Source: Nitrosomonas eutropha
Lineage (GTDB): Bacteria > Pseudomonadota > Gammaproteobacteria > Burkholderiales > Nitrosomonadaceae
DNA: 64,000 bases
Direction of reading: 5' to 3'
Assembly (NCBI RefSeq): GCF_003201195.1
Contig: NZ_QICQ01000003.1
Span: 1-64,000, forward strand
The notes below the pieces were generated by a model. It was not told the DNA's origin. It worked only from the letters and a program-made list of their open reading frames with translations, and did not search any database. A program made the translations under genes and the position numbers. Positions 8,126 to 17,514 of this stretch are shown here, piece after piece (the first letter of the stretch is position 1; every line of letters begins with the position of its first letter).

Positions 8126-9301
8126 ATGAACGAAACCATTCTTGTCCTCAATGCCGGTTCATCCAGTATCAAATACGCACTCTATCGAACAACATACGAA
8201 AGTATATCGATAATCTGCCGGGGAAAAATCGAGATCGGCAGCAATACTTCATCCCAGTTTCAAGTCAGGGATTCCCGAGGAGAATTACTCTGGCAGCAGC
8301 ACCTTCACGTTCCTCATCATGAAAGTGCGATAGAAGTGATTTTACAATGGCTGGAGACACAAACAGATAAACAACGGCCAACGGTAGCAGGCCATCGCGT
8401 CGTTCACGGCGGTATATTATTTGACCAGCCAGTCATCATCAATGAGCAAGTCATCACCCAACTGTTCCAACTGGTTCCACTGGCGCCTCTGCATCAGCTT
8501 GACAGCCTGGCGGGAATTGAAACATTAAAACGACTCAAGCCAGATTTGCCACAGATTGCTTGTTTCGACACCAGTTTTCATCGTACCATGCCTGATGAAG
8601 AACGGATTTATGCACTACCTAGCCATTTAACAGATCAGGGAATCCAGCGTTATGGTTTTCATGGCCTTTCCTACGAGTATATTGCCCATATTCTGCACGA
8701 TCATCTAGGCGATCGTGCAGCAGGACGCATCGTAGTAGCGCATCTTGGCAATGGTGCCAGCCTGTGCGCTTTGCGGCAGGGCAAAAGTATCGCTACTACG
8801 ATGGGATTCACACCATTAGAAGGTTTGCCGATGGGTACACGTTGCGGCAACCTCGATCCGGCAGTATTGCTCTATCTGATGCGGGAGCAACAAATGAATC
8901 ACGACATGCTGACAGACTTATTGTATCGTCACGCTGGCTTACTAGGTGTTTCCGGCATCAGCGCCGATATGCGTACGTTATTAGCCAGCGATGCCCCCCG
9001 CGCCAAACATGCCGTTGACCTGTTCATCTGGCAGGTATGCCGCCAACTGGGTGCAATGATAGCCGTACTGGAAGGTATCGATGGTTTGATTTTCACTGCT
9101 GGCATCGGCGAACATGCACCACAGATCCGAGCAGGGATCTGTGCTCGCCTCAAATGGCTGTCGATCAAGCTTGACGAGTCTGCCAATCAAGCCAATGCCA
9201 TTCGTATCAGCACTGCTGAAAGCCATATCCCGGTCCTCGTTTTACCAACCGATGAAGAGAGCATCATCGCTCACCATACATTACGACTCATCATGGCGTA
9301 A
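8126..9301 (+). CDS. ackA: Acetate kinase
   Basis: This enzyme interconverts acetyl phosphate plus ADP and acetate plus ATP. The 391-residue protein shows the acetokinase signatures LNAGSSSIKYAL near the N-terminus, RYGFHGLSYEYI around 175 and VAHLGNGASLCA around 205, with a well conserved C-terminal IFTAGIGEHAP. It is followed 44 bases later on the same strand by phosphoketolase, whose product is acetyl phosphate. The pair forms a short path from sugar phosphates to acetate and ATP. Confidence 0.96.
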   Translation: MNETILVLNAGSSSIKYALYRTTYESISIICRGKIEIGSNTSSQFQVRDSRGELLWQQHLHVPHHESAIEVILQWLETQTDKQRPTVAGHRVVHGGILFDQPVIINEQVITQLFQLVPLAPLHQLDSLAGIETLKRLKPDLPQIACFDTSFHRTMPDEERIYALPSHLTDQGIQRYGFHGLSYEYIAHILHDHLGDRAAGRIVVAHLGNGASLCALRQGKSIATTMGFTPLEGLPMGTRCGNLDPAVLLYLMREQQMNHDMLTDLLYRHAGLLGVSGISADMRTLLASDAPRAKHAVDLFIWQVCRQLGAMIAVLEGIDGLIFTAGIGEHAPQIRAGICARLKWLSIKLDESANQANAIRISTAESHIPVLVLPTDEESIIAHHTLRLIMA

Positions 9302-9345
9302 CTTGGGGCGATTCCAGATAACCTGACCTTAATGAGGTATTCAAC

Positions 9346-11721
9346 ATGACTCAGACTCCACAATCTCTCACGCCGGATGAACTGCAAAAAATAGACGCTT
9401 ATTGGCGTGCCGCCAACTACCTTTCAGTCGGCCAGATCTACTTGCTCGACAACCCCTTGCTGCAAGCTCCGCTGACATTGCAAAACATCAAGCCCCGTTT
9501 GCTAGGACATTGGGGAACGACACCTGGACTCAATTTCATCTATGCTCATCTCAATCGCGTTATCCTACGTGATGATCTGAATATGATCTACATAGCTGGT
9601 CCCGGCCACGGCGGGCCTGCGCTGGCTGCCAACACTTATTTGGAAGGCACTTACTCTGAATATTATCCTGATATTTCGCAGGATATCCAGGGGATAAAGC
9701 ATCTGTTCCGCCAATTTTCCTTTCCAGGCGGAATTGGCAGTCATGCCACGCCAGAAATCCCTGGTTCCATCAATGAAGGGGGGGAGCTCGGTTATTCACT
9801 TTCCCATGCCTTCGGTGCGGTGTTCGACAATCCGGGTCTGATCGCAGCCTGTGTCGTAGGTGATGGAGAAGCAGAAACCGGGCCATTGGCAGCTGCCTGG
9901 CATTCCAACAAATTTCTTAACCCAGCTCAAGATGGTGTAGTGCTGCCGATCTTACATCTGAACGGCTATAAAATTGCTAACCCCACCATTCTGGCACGTA
10001 TTAGCCGTGAAGAACTGAATCAGCTGTTCTATGGCCACGGCTATCGGCCATACATCGTTGAAGGAGAAGATCCACTGGCCATGCATCAGCTCATGGCCAG
10101 TACACTAGATCAGGTATTGACTGAAATCAGATCGATCCAGGCCCAAGCCCGACTCGAGGGCGTAACCCGGTATCCCCGCTGGCCCATGATCATCCTGCGC
10201 ACCCCGAAGGGATGGACTGGACCCAAAACAGTCGATGGCCTGAAAATAGAAGGCTCCTGGCGTTCCCATCAAGTACCCCTCTCAGAGCTGGCAAAAAAAC
10301 CGGAACATCTCCAGCAACTTGAAGCTTGGCTCAAAAGCTACCGTCCAGAGGAGCTGTTCGATACTCACGGACGGCTGATTGAACCACTCCAGGCATTGGC
10401 ACCGCTTGGTAATCGGAGAATGGGTGCCAACCCGCATGCTAATGGTGGATTACTGAAAGAACCACTGCATATGCCAGATTTCCGGGAATACGCGGTTGAG
10501 GTTGCACAACCCGGCCAGATTGAAGCTGAAGCGACCCGGGTCATGGGCAGCTTCCTGAGAGACATCATGCGCCTGAATCTAAGAAGCTGTAACTTTCGGG
10601 TATTTGGGCCGGATGAAACAGCTTCCAACCGATTGGGAAACCTGTATGAGGTCACACCCAAAACATGGTTGGCCGAAACTTTAGCTGAGGATGAACACTT
10701 GGCGCCAGATGGCCGAGTAATGGAAATTCTCAGTGAACACCTTTGTCAAGGATGGCTGGAAGGCTATCTACTGACTGGGCGGCATGGTCTTTTTTCCTGC
10801 TATGAAGCATTCATTCACATCATCGATTCGATGTTCAACCAGCATGCCAAATGGCTAAAAATCAGCAAGGAAATCCCATGGCGCAGACCTATCGCCTCAC
10901 TCAATTATTTGCTGACTTCCCACGTCTGGCGTCAGGATCATAACGGATTTTCCCATCAAGATCCTGGTTTCATTGATCATGTGATCAACAAAAAAGCCGA
11001 TACCATCCGTATTTATCTACCGCCTGATGCTAACTGTCTATTGTATGTCACAGACAAATGTCTGCGCAGCAGTAATTTCGTTAATGTCATCGTTGCCGGG
11101 AAGCAGCCACAACTGCAGTGGCTGGATATGGATGCCGCGATCAAGCATTGCACGGCCGGTATCGGCATATGGGGATGGGCCAGTAACGACCAGGACGGCG
11201 AGCCTGATGTCGTCATTGCCTGCGCCGGAGATGTTCCAACTATTGAAGCCCTAGCTGCTGTGAGCATTCTACGTGAACACCTGCCCGACCTGCGTATCCG
11301 GGTGATCAATGTCGTTGATCTGATGACTCTGCAGCATCACCTGGAACATCCGCAAGGTCTATCTGACCGGGAATTCGACACCTTGTTCACCACAGACAAA
11401 CCTATCATTTTTGCCTATCACGGCTACCCTTGGCTAATTCACCGCCTAACCTACCGTCGTACCAACCACCATAATTTGCATGTGCGCGGCTATAAGGAAG
11501 AAGGCACTACTACCACACCATTCGATATGGTGGTACTTAACGACATGGATCGCTTCCATCTGGTTGATGACGTCATCGACCGCGTTTCCCATCTGGGTTA
11601 TAACGCAGCCTATCTCAGACAAATCATGCGTGACAAACTGATCGAGCACCGCGAATATATCAACCGCCACGGTGAAGATATGCCGGAAATCAGAGATTGG
11701 AAATGGACGACACTACCGTGA
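9346..11721 (+). CDS. xfp: Xylulose-5-phosphate/fructose-6-phosphate phosphoketolase
   Basis: This thiamine-diphosphate enzyme cleaves xylulose-5-P or fructose-6-P with phosphate to acetyl phosphate plus glyceraldehyde-3-P or erythrose-4-P. Its 791 residues fit the family. Signatures include GPGHGGPA (about 85), SFPGGIGSH (about 125), the ThDP-binding stretch GDGEAETGP (about 180) and [13 protein letters not shown] in the middle domain. A TGAGGT Shine-Dalgarno sequence precedes the start. With ackA upstream and transaldolase beyond the IS relic, the three genes link Calvin/pentose-phosphate sugars to acetate formation. Confidence 0.97.
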   Translation: MTQTPQSLTPDELQKIDAYWRAANYLSVGQIYLLDNPLLQAPLTLQNIKPRLLGHWGTTPGLNFIYAHLNRVILRDDLNMIYIAGPGHGGPALAANTYLEGTYSEYYPDISQDIQGIKHLFRQFSFPGGIGSHATPEIPGSINEGGELGYSLSHAFGAVFDNPGLIAACVVGDGEAETGPLAAAWHSNKFLNPAQDGVVLPILHLNGYKIANPTILARISREELNQLFYGHGYRPYIVEGEDPLAMHQLMASTLDQVLTEIRSIQAQARLEGVTRYPRWPMIILRTPKGWTGPKTVDGLKIEGSWRSHQVPLSELAKKPEHLQQLEAWLKSYRPEELFDTHGRLIEPLQALAPLGNRRMGANPHANGGLLKEPLHMPDFREYAVEVAQPGQIEAEATRVMGSFLRDIMRLNLRSCNFRVFGPDETASNRLGNLYEVTPKTWLAETLAEDEHLAPDGRVMEILSEHLCQGWLEGYLLTGRHGLFSCYEAFIHIIDSMFNQHAKWLKISKEIPWRRPIASLNYLLTSHVWRQDHNGFSHQDPGFIDHVINKKADTIRIYLPPDANCLLYVTDKCLRSSNFVNVIVAGKQPQLQWLDMDAAIKHCTAGIGIWGWASNDQDGEPDVVIACAGDVPTIEALAAVSILREHLPDLRIRVINVVDLMTLQHHLEHPQGLSDREFDTLFTTDKPIIFAYHGYPWLIHRLTYRRTNHHNLHVRGYKEEGTTTTPFDMVVLNDMDRFHLVDDVIDRVSHLGYNAAYLRQIMRDKLIEHREYINRHGEDMPEIRDWKWTTLP

Positions 11722-11777
11722 TATCAATAATATAACCATCAACTGGATTGTTTTATATTGTCTGTAGCTGTTTACTG

Positions 11778-11829
11778 TTTAGTCCCACGATAAGCGAGGA
11801 TATCTTACACCAGCATTCGTGGGACTAAA
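11778..11829. repeat. 13-bp perfect inverted repeat
   Basis: TTTAGTCCCACGA (11778-11790) is the exact reverse complement of TCGTGGGACTAAA (11817-11829), with 26 bases between. The right arm overlaps the stop codon of the IS481 relic, so this may be the terminal region of that element or a hairpin that ends ackA-xfp transcription. There is no T-run typical of an intrinsic terminator. Confidence 0.7.
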
Positions 11830-12212
11830 TATCGCGTCCCAGATGATTGTATCGTTTTTTATGAAAGAGGTGGGAATGCGTTTTATACCATTCTTTCATG
11901 GCCTGTATTGGAGTTTTACTCTTGAGGGCAGACTGCGGCAGTTACTAATTATACAGACTGGCATAACGTATCAGAGTCTGTTTCAGATCTTCAGCGCTAT
12001 TGAATCGATGTGTTTTGAGTACATCAGCAATACGTCTGTTGAAACGTTCGACCATTCCATTGGTTTGCGCAGTACGTGACCCCCGGATCAGGTGATGTTC
12101 GATACCGAGTTCCTGGCATAGTTGGTCAAACTGATGATTGTCACTGGGGTTGCGTTCATGGCTGGCAAACAGTCCATCAGTAAATGACTTGCCGTTGCCT
12201 GTCAGAATACGG
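11825..12212 (-). pseudogene. IS481-family transposase C-terminal relic
   Basis: The minus strand reads LTGNGKSFTDGLF, HQFDQLCQELGIEHHLIRGS, TAQTNGMVERFNRRI and finally LPQSALKSKTPIQAMKEW to a stop at 11825. This is the DDE core end of IS481-type transposases (pattern L.DNGK.FTD..F, then TNGMVERFN). The usual catalytic D in TDNGK is G here. Two adjacent stops (TAG TAA, 11942-11947) replace the expected QQ codons, as two C-to-T changes would do. The N-terminal half is missing beyond about 12212. Confidence 0.85.
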
Positions 12213-12301
12213 GGATCCTGATCTGACTGGTTATTCTCATGTCAACAAATATCCTGTAGCCGTTCGCTGATGCAGTAACTGTCTTCTTGCTTCCCGTCGC
12301 C

Positions 12302-13396
12302 CTAATCTGCTTTTTCCTTCTGTATCATCATGCACTTCGAGGCAATTACCTCCATCAGATCACGCCAGGAATCTACAAATTTTTTGGCTCCCTCTTCCTG
12401 CAGCCTGGCAGCAAGAGCATCAATATCAATCCCTGCTCCAGCAAATTGTTGCAGAACGGCTTCACTGTCACCGCCATCAACAGGCATAGTTCCACCACTC
12501 AAATCACCATGATCTACCAGCGCACTCAAAGTCTTCTCAGGCATGGTGTTAATTGTAAAAGGTGCAACAAGCGCTGTCACGTAAAGCACATCAGAAGCCT
12601 TGGGATCCTTGGTACCTGTACTAGCCCACAATAAACGCTGCGGCCGTGCACCCGCATTGTAGATACGCAACCAGCGGGCGGAGCCAAGCTGTTCGCATAC
12701 CGCTTTATAGGTGCGATGAGCAATGGCAATACCTAGTTTGTTCTGTAATGCTTCTGGAACCTTGCCAGCCACTGCCGCATCCCACCGGCTGATAAACAGG
12801 GATGCAACGGAGATCACATCAGGATTCAGTCCAGCTTCGATACGCCGCTCAATTCCACGCAGATAAGCCTCGGCTGCCGCCACATACTGCTCACGGCTGA
12901 ATAATAAAGTCACATTGATCGGAATTCCGGAAAAAATTGCTTCTTCAATGGCAGGCAAACCTTCCCTGGTTCCTGGAATCTTGATCAGAAGATTCGGCCG
13001 CTCCACCTGACTATGCAAATTCTTTACAGCTGCAATGGTACTGGCGGTATCGTATGCCAATAGAGGAGATACTTCTAACGATACCCAACCATCAATGCCA
13101 TTGGTACGGTCATAAATCGGACGAAATAAATCAGCAGCCTGAGTAAGATCCTCTAGCGCCAGATCGAAAAAAATTACCTCACCCGATTTTCCTTGTGCCA
13201 GATCAGCACGGATGGAAGCATCATAAGCATCGCTATGCTTGATCGCATGGTTAAAAATTGTCGGGTTCGAGGTTAACCCTGTTACTGACAGCTCATTAAT
13301 ATAACGTTTGAGTGTGCCATTAATTAATAAATCACGTGTAATGTTATCGAGCCAGAGACTCTGGCCGAGATTATGCAAAAGTTGTGTCGCTTTCAT
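12302..13396 (-). CDS. tal: Transaldolase
   Basis: This enzyme transfers a dihydroxyacetone unit between sedoheptulose-7-P and glyceraldehyde-3-P in the pentose phosphate pathway. The 364-residue protein belongs to the longer transaldolase type. It has the conserved TSNPTIF near residue 40, the Schiff-base lysine in LLIKIPGT (about 130) and RLLWASTGTKDP (about 255). The open frame runs 22 codons further upstream. The ATG at 13396 is preferred because AAGGAG lies 7-8 bases ahead and the protein then starts MKATQLLHNLGQSLWLDN. It reads towards the IS481 relic, and its stop is only 90 bases from it. Confidence 0.94.
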   Translation of the reverse strand: MKATQLLHNLGQSLWLDNITRDLLINGTLKRYINELSVTGLTSNPTIFNHAIKHSDAYDASIRADLAQGKSGEVIFFDLALEDLTQAADLFRPIYDRTNGIDGWVSLEVSPLLAYDTASTIAAVKNLHSQVERPNLLIKIPGTREGLPAIEEAIFSGIPINVTLLFSREQYVAAAEAYLRGIERRIEAGLNPDVISVASLFISRWDAAVAGKVPEALQNKLGIAIAHRTYKAVCEQLGSARWLRIYNAGARPQRLLWASTGTKDPKASDVLYVTALVAPFTINTMPEKTLSALVDHGDLSGGTMPVDGGDSEAVLQQFAGAGIDIDALAARLQEEGAKKFVDSWRDLMEVIASKCMMIQKEKAD

Positions 13397-13548
13397 AATT
13401 CTGCTCCTTGGAAAATCGCCGGACCGATAACTGCGCGCCGGCAATACCCAGTATACGTGCATCAGATAAAATCGCTATGGCTGACGACCTTTGAATGATG
13501 TTGCCGCATCGGCAACCCGGCGCCAACAATCGCTCGGCTACCTCTTCC

Positions 13549-13565
13549 TGCGACAATTTGTCGCA
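13549..13565. promoter_or_regulatory. Palindrome TGCGACAA-T-TTGTCGCA
   Basis: This 8-bp perfect inverted repeat with a one-base centre lies about 78 bases ahead of the ECF sigma ATG, between the divergent tal and sigma genes. Its form suits a dimeric repressor or activator. It does not match the canonical Fur 19-mer, although iron control would be expected for a fecI-type gene. Confidence 0.45.
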
Positions 13566-13580
13566 TTCTCATTTCCTGCT

Positions 13581-13608
13581 TTTGTCCGGATAATTTGATC
13601 CGGACAAA
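13581..13608. promoter_or_regulatory. 11-bp perfect inverted repeat upstream of the sigma gene
   Basis: TTTGTCCGGAT (13581-13591) pairs exactly with ATCCGGACAAA (13598-13608) across a 6-base AATTTG spacer, ending 34 bases before the sigma ATG. It could be an operator or an RNA hairpin in the leader. Confidence 0.5.
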
Positions 13609-13642
13609 CAATGGTTATTATGACTCTTTTCGCTACTGCATC

Positions 13643-14152
13643 ATGTCTTCATCGGATTCCCCCGTATTTACAGCACTTTATAAACAATACCAGTCACAAT
13701 TGATCAGTCGCATCACCTGTCTGGTCGGTTGCCGTGAAACAGCAGCTGATCTCGCCCAGGAAGCCTATATCCGGTTACTGGGCCACCGCGATTTATCGAA
13801 TATATTGAGTTTGTCCGCTTATCTGTTCCGGATCGGCCATAACCTGGCGATGGATCACCAGCGTGACCCCTTAAATAAAATAGAATACCTGCTGCTCGAC
13901 GAAACCCTGCCCTGCCCGCTGCTCCAGCCGCATGAAATCGTGAGTCTCCGGCAGCAATGCAGACTATTACTGGATACGATCGCCTCTATGCCGCAAGGTT
14001 GCCGTGATGTTTTTCTGCTGCGTAAAATCGATGAGCTCAGTTACAGTGAAATCTCCATCCATCTCAATATTTCCGAGAAAACCGTGCAACGACGTCTGGT
14101 ACAGGCTATGTTGCGTTGCCACCGCAGCATGAACCGTATGACCGACCGGTAA
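13643..14152 (+). CDS. ECF RNA polymerase sigma factor, FecI type
   Basis: The protein has sigma-70 region 2 (about 10-75, with TAADLAQEAYIRLL and YLFRIGHNLAMDH) and region 4 (about 105-160, with LPQ-like MPQGCRDVFLLRKIDELSYSEI and the helix-turn-helix ISEKTVQRRLVQAM). Its 169 residues are normal for an ECF sigma factor. The frame opens earlier at 13595. The ATG at 13643 (MSSSDSPVF) gives the usual compact N-terminus. It is followed 6 bases later by a FecR-type regulator and then a transducer receptor, the canonical cell-surface signalling triplet, so it probably directs transcription of the receptor gene. Confidence 0.9.
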   Translation: MSSSDSPVFTALYKQYQSQLISRITCLVGCRETAADLAQEAYIRLLGHRDLSNILSLSAYLFRIGHNLAMDHQRDPLNKIEYLLLDETLPCPLLQPHEIVSLRQQCRLLLDTIASMPQGCRDVFLLRKIDELSYSEISIHLNISEKTVQRRLVQAMLRCHRSMNRMTDR

Positions 14153-14158
14153 TACTAT

Positions 14159-15121
14159 ATGTCCGCTTCCGGCCCTCCTGACGAACAGCTGCTCAAACAG
14201 GCACTGAAGTGGTTTTTTCTATTACAGTCTGAACACTGTACGGATGAAGACAAGCGGAAATTCAACCGCTGGTTCTGTAAAAATGAAGCTCATCAGGCAG
14301 CCTATACGCATGCTGAGCGCTTATGGTCTGAAACAGACAAACTGAAAGAAACACCCGATATTCCCGGTTTGCATGAAGCCAGACGACGCCGGCCCAAACA
14401 CCAGCCGGCCGGCATATTCGGCTGGGCACTGTTCTTCCTGATTTCATCTGCTTTGATGAGTATCAGCTGGCTGGAATACAACGCTGAAACCGTCACTTAT
14501 TCCACCCGATTGGGAGAGCAGCGTCTCATCTCCCTAGCGGATGGCAGCCGTATCAACATGAATACGGCTACCCGTCTGCACGTCCGCATTTCTTACCTGC
14601 AACGCAAAATTACGCTGGATGCGGGAGAAGCCGTTTTTGACGTTGCACACGAAACCTGGCGTCCTTTTGTCGTGCATACAGACAAATTGCAAATCCAGGA
14701 TATCGGTACCCAATTCAACGTACACAGACAGCAGGATGAGATCTCAGTCACGGTATTGGAAGGCGCGGTGGAAATCGATGGCGTACGTCTGGATGAAGGA
14801 TATCAGCAATACTACTCCTCTCGCAGTGATCATGCGGTCCTCCGCCCGGTCGATACCGAACAGATCGCAGCCTGGCAGCACGGGCGGCTGATATTCCGCC
14901 AGACTCCTCTGGCAGCAGTCACAACCGAGCTGGAACGCTATCACCCGGTACACTTCATTTTTACTGACCCCGCCATTGCACATGAGACGCTGAGCGGAAC
15001 ATTCGGCACCCGTGATCTGCCACTTTTCCTCAGCAGCCTGGAAAAGGCTTTACCAGTCAGGGTAAAAAAACTGCCGGACGGGCAAACCCTGCTGATCGAC
15101 CGGATAAATAAAAAAATGTGA
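14159..15121 (+). CDS. FecR-type anti-sigma/sigma regulator
   Basis: This inner-membrane signal transducer passes the periplasmic state of the outer-membrane receptor to the ECF sigma factor. The N-terminal cytoplasmic DUF4880-like region (about 10-60) contains FNRWFCKNEAHQAAYTHAERLW. A single membrane helix sits at about 85-103. The periplasmic FecR domain follows with LADGSRINMNTATRL and TQFNVHRQQDEISVTVLEGAV. A C-terminal secretin/TonB-like short domain ends in LPDGQTLLID. The 320-residue length is typical. It is almost contiguous with the sigma gene, implying co-transcription. Confidence 0.9.
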   Translation: MSASGPPDEQLLKQALKWFFLLQSEHCTDEDKRKFNRWFCKNEAHQAAYTHAERLWSETDKLKETPDIPGLHEARRRRPKHQPAGIFGWALFFLISSALMSISWLEYNAETVTYSTRLGEQRLISLADGSRINMNTATRLHVRISYLQRKITLDAGEAVFDVAHETWRPFVVHTDKLQIQDIGTQFNVHRQQDEISVTVLEGAVEIDGVRLDEGYQQYYSSRSDHAVLRPVDTEQIAAWQHGRLIFRQTPLAAVTTELERYHPVHFIFTDPAIAHETLSGTFGTRDLPLFLSSLEKALPVRVKKLPDGQTLLIDRINKKM

Positions 15122-15148
15122 CCAGTTCATCGTGTTTTTCACGTCTTA

Positions 15149-15188
15149 CCAGACAGGACATCAGAAACCTTTATACCTTCCTGACTGG
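15149..15188 (+). promoter_or_regulatory. Leader inverted repeat overlapping the receptor RBS
   Basis: CCAGACAGGA (15149-15158) and TCCTGACTGG (15179-15188) pair at 9 of 10 positions, and the right arm runs into the GGAG of the receptor's ribosome binding site. It might hide the site in a hairpin. This is inference only. Confidence 0.3.
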
Positions 15189-15199
15189 AGAAAAACACC

Positions 15200-17497
15200 A
15201 TGAAATCTATTGCCGGATTATTTTCGTTACTGCTTCTGCTATGGGCGAATACGGCCAATGCGCAAAATGACATCCCCTATTCCTTCAATCTTCCTGCACA
15301 GCCTCTTTCTTCCACACTGAATCACCTGGCCAATATCACTGGCATCAAGCTGATTTATGCGGATGAAATCACCCGAAATCATCTTTCTCCACCTCTACAC
15401 GGCAACTTCACACTGGCAGAAGCATTGAACCAGGTACTGAATAAAAACCGGTTGAAGTACGAGATGGTCGATAACAGCATGGTCGTCATCAGCCAGGCTG
15501 CTGCCAATACGGTTTTACCTGAAATCACCATCACCACTGATTCATCCGCGGCCGGTAACGAAGCCTCACTAACCGTTCCGAATACCGCACAGGCAACGGC
15601 CAATATCCAGTACACACCCGGTGCCGTCGAAGTCATATCCGATGCCCGATTCAAAAGTACACCGGCACAAACCATCAAGGACATCGTCGGCTGGATACCC
15701 GGTGTCATCGCCCAACCCAAATCGAATATCGATAACCGGATATCGATCCGCGGCTCCGGATTAACGCGCAACTATGGCAACCGTGGCATCAATATGTATA
15801 TGGACGGCATCCCGATCAACACTGCTGACGGCCTGTTCGATGTCTTCGAAATCGATCCAGGTGCTTACCGCTACGTCGAAGTGTTCAAGGGTGCCAATGC
15901 ACTGCGTTACGGAGCCAACTCTCTCGGTGGCGCAATCAACCTCGTCACACCGACAGGGTATGATGCTTCCCGGTTCAGCGGGCGAGTGGATACAGGCAGT
16001 TTCGGCTATATGAAAGGACAGGTGAGCACGAGCGGAATCCACGGCCCGCATGATTATTTCATCACTGCATCGGCACAGCGCGAGGATGGCTATCGTGATC
16101 ACAGCAATGGCCATATGGTACTCGGTAGTGCCAACTTCGGTTATCGATTCTTACCGGATGCCGAGACACGCTTTTACCTGAACGCAAATACATGGCGCCA
16201 GCGTTTACCAGGCGAGCTGACCAAGCGCATGGTGCTGGATTCACCACGCAGCGCCGATCCCGAGTTCGTACGGCAGGATCAGCAACGCAACATCGACTCA
16301 GTGCGGCTCGCCAACAAGACTACGCTACGCTTCGGCCCCACCACGGTCGACTTTGGTCTCTTTGGCCACCATCGCCATGTGGATCATCCTATCTACCGGT
16401 ACCTGGACTACTATGTCCATGACTACGGCGGCTTCGCGCGTGCAACCGATGACCGTCTGATCGCCGGCTTCCGCAACCGCTTCGTCGCGGGTGCAAACGT
16501 TCATAACGGCAAAATCAACTACAAAGAATATATCAACCCGGGAGATGCGGTGAAAAGTGCACTCGCCATGTCCACGGTAGATAAATCACAGAACTATTCA
16601 ATCTATGTGGAAAACAGTTTCTACTTCCTGCAGAATGTCGCGCTGGTTGCTGGCGGGCAGTTCCTGCATGCGATTCGCGACCGGAATGACCGTTTCCTGG
16701 CGGATGGCGATCAGTCGGGCCGCCGTGCTTACAGCATCTTCAGCCCCAGAGGAGGATTGTTGTGGGACATTGCTCCCGATGTACAGATCTTTGCCAATAT
16801 CTCACGCAGTGCCGAAGTACCGACTTTCGACACGAACACCTTTATGACACCCGCTAGTTCGGAACTCGATGCCCAGACTGCTACCACCTATGAAATCGGA
16901 ACACGCGGGCACAGAGCCGATTTCAAATGGGATATCGCCTTCTATCGCGCCCATATCAGAAATGAGCTGCAATGCCTGAGAACGTCGCCGTTCAGCCCAT
17001 GTACGGTAGTCAATGCAGATCGTACCGTACATCAGGGGATCGAACTGGGATTCGGTGCCGCATTTCTCAAAGGAATCGCCGCCCGGAAAGATCTTCTCTG
17101 GCTCGACATAGCCTACACCTACAACGATTTCTTTTTTGACAATGACACCCTTTATGGAAACAACAAGCTGCCCGGCGTACCACCCCACTACCTGCGCGCA
17201 GAAGTGCTCTACAAATATCCGAATGGATTCCACGCCGGTCCAAATGTGGAATGGATGCCACGAGCCTACTACGCTGATAATGCTAATAATCTCTCCATTG
17301 GCTCATACGCGCTCCTAAACTTCAGAATCAGCTATGACCCAGGTAAAAAATGGTCCGGTTACCTCGAAGGACGTAATCTACTTGATACCCGCTACATCTC
17401 AACCACGATCACCTCCGGCACGGCTGATGCCACCTCCGCACTCTTCAATTCCGGCTATGGTCGGGCAATTTACGGTGGCATACGGTTCAACTGGTGA
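15200..17497 (+). CDS. TonB-dependent transducer receptor (FecA-like)
   Basis: This outer-membrane receptor probably takes up a ferric chelate and signals its presence. A signal peptide (1-21, ending NANA) is followed by an N-terminal signalling STN domain (about 28-100), which is the mark of FecA/FpvA-type transducers. Next come a TonB-box-like EITIT (about 110), a plug domain (about 130-250, with ISIRGSGL and VEVFKGANALRYG) and a 22-strand-type barrel ending in the aromatic-terminated YGRAIYGGIRFNW. The 765-residue length is normal. GGAG sits 9 bases before the ATG. Sigma and FecR genes precede it. The substrate cannot be read from the sequence. Confidence 0.92.
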   Translation: MKSIAGLFSLLLLLWANTANAQNDIPYSFNLPAQPLSSTLNHLANITGIKLIYADEITRNHLSPPLHGNFTLAEALNQVLNKNRLKYEMVDNSMVVISQAAANTVLPEITITTDSSAAGNEASLTVPNTAQATANIQYTPGAVEVISDARFKSTPAQTIKDIVGWIPGVIAQPKSNIDNRISIRGSGLTRNYGNRGINMYMDGIPINTADGLFDVFEIDPGAYRYVEVFKGANALRYGANSLGGAINLVTPTGYDASRFSGRVDTGSFGYMKGQVSTSGIHGPHDYFITASAQREDGYRDHSNGHMVLGSANFGYRFLPDAETRFYLNANTWRQRLPGELTKRMVLDSPRSADPEFVRQDQQRNIDSVRLANKTTLRFGPTTVDFGLFGHHRHVDHPIYRYLDYYVHDYGGFARATDDRLIAGFRNRFVAGANVHNGKINYKEYINPGDAVKSALAMSTVDKSQNYSIYVENSFYFLQNVALVAGGQFLHAIRDRNDRFLADGDQSGRRAYSIFSPRGGLLWDIAPDVQIFANISRSAEVPTFDTNTFMTPASSELDAQTATTYEIGTRGHRADFKWDIAFYRAHIRNELQCLRTSPFSPCTVVNADRTVHQGIELGFGAAFLKGIAARKDLLWLDIAYTYNDFFFDNDTLYGNNKLPGVPPHYLRAEVLYKYPNGFHAGPNVEWMPRAYYADNANNLSIGSYALLNFRISYDPGKKWSGYLEGRNLLDTRYISTTITSGTADATSALFNSGYGRAIYGGIRFNW

Positions 17498-17514
17498 AAA
17501 CAAAAATTTCAAAT

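Noticed and set aside
7984..8322. 112-codon frame on the plus strand ahead of and within ackA
   Set aside because: It overlaps the well supported ackA start in another frame, and its composition is not protein-like.
11819..12079. 86-codon plus-strand frame downstream of xfp
   Set aside because: It is antisense to the IS481 transposase relic and explained by it.
13371..13556. 61-codon minus-strand frame overlapping the tal start
   Set aside because: It has no family resemblance. The gap is better explained by the two dyads ahead of the sigma gene.
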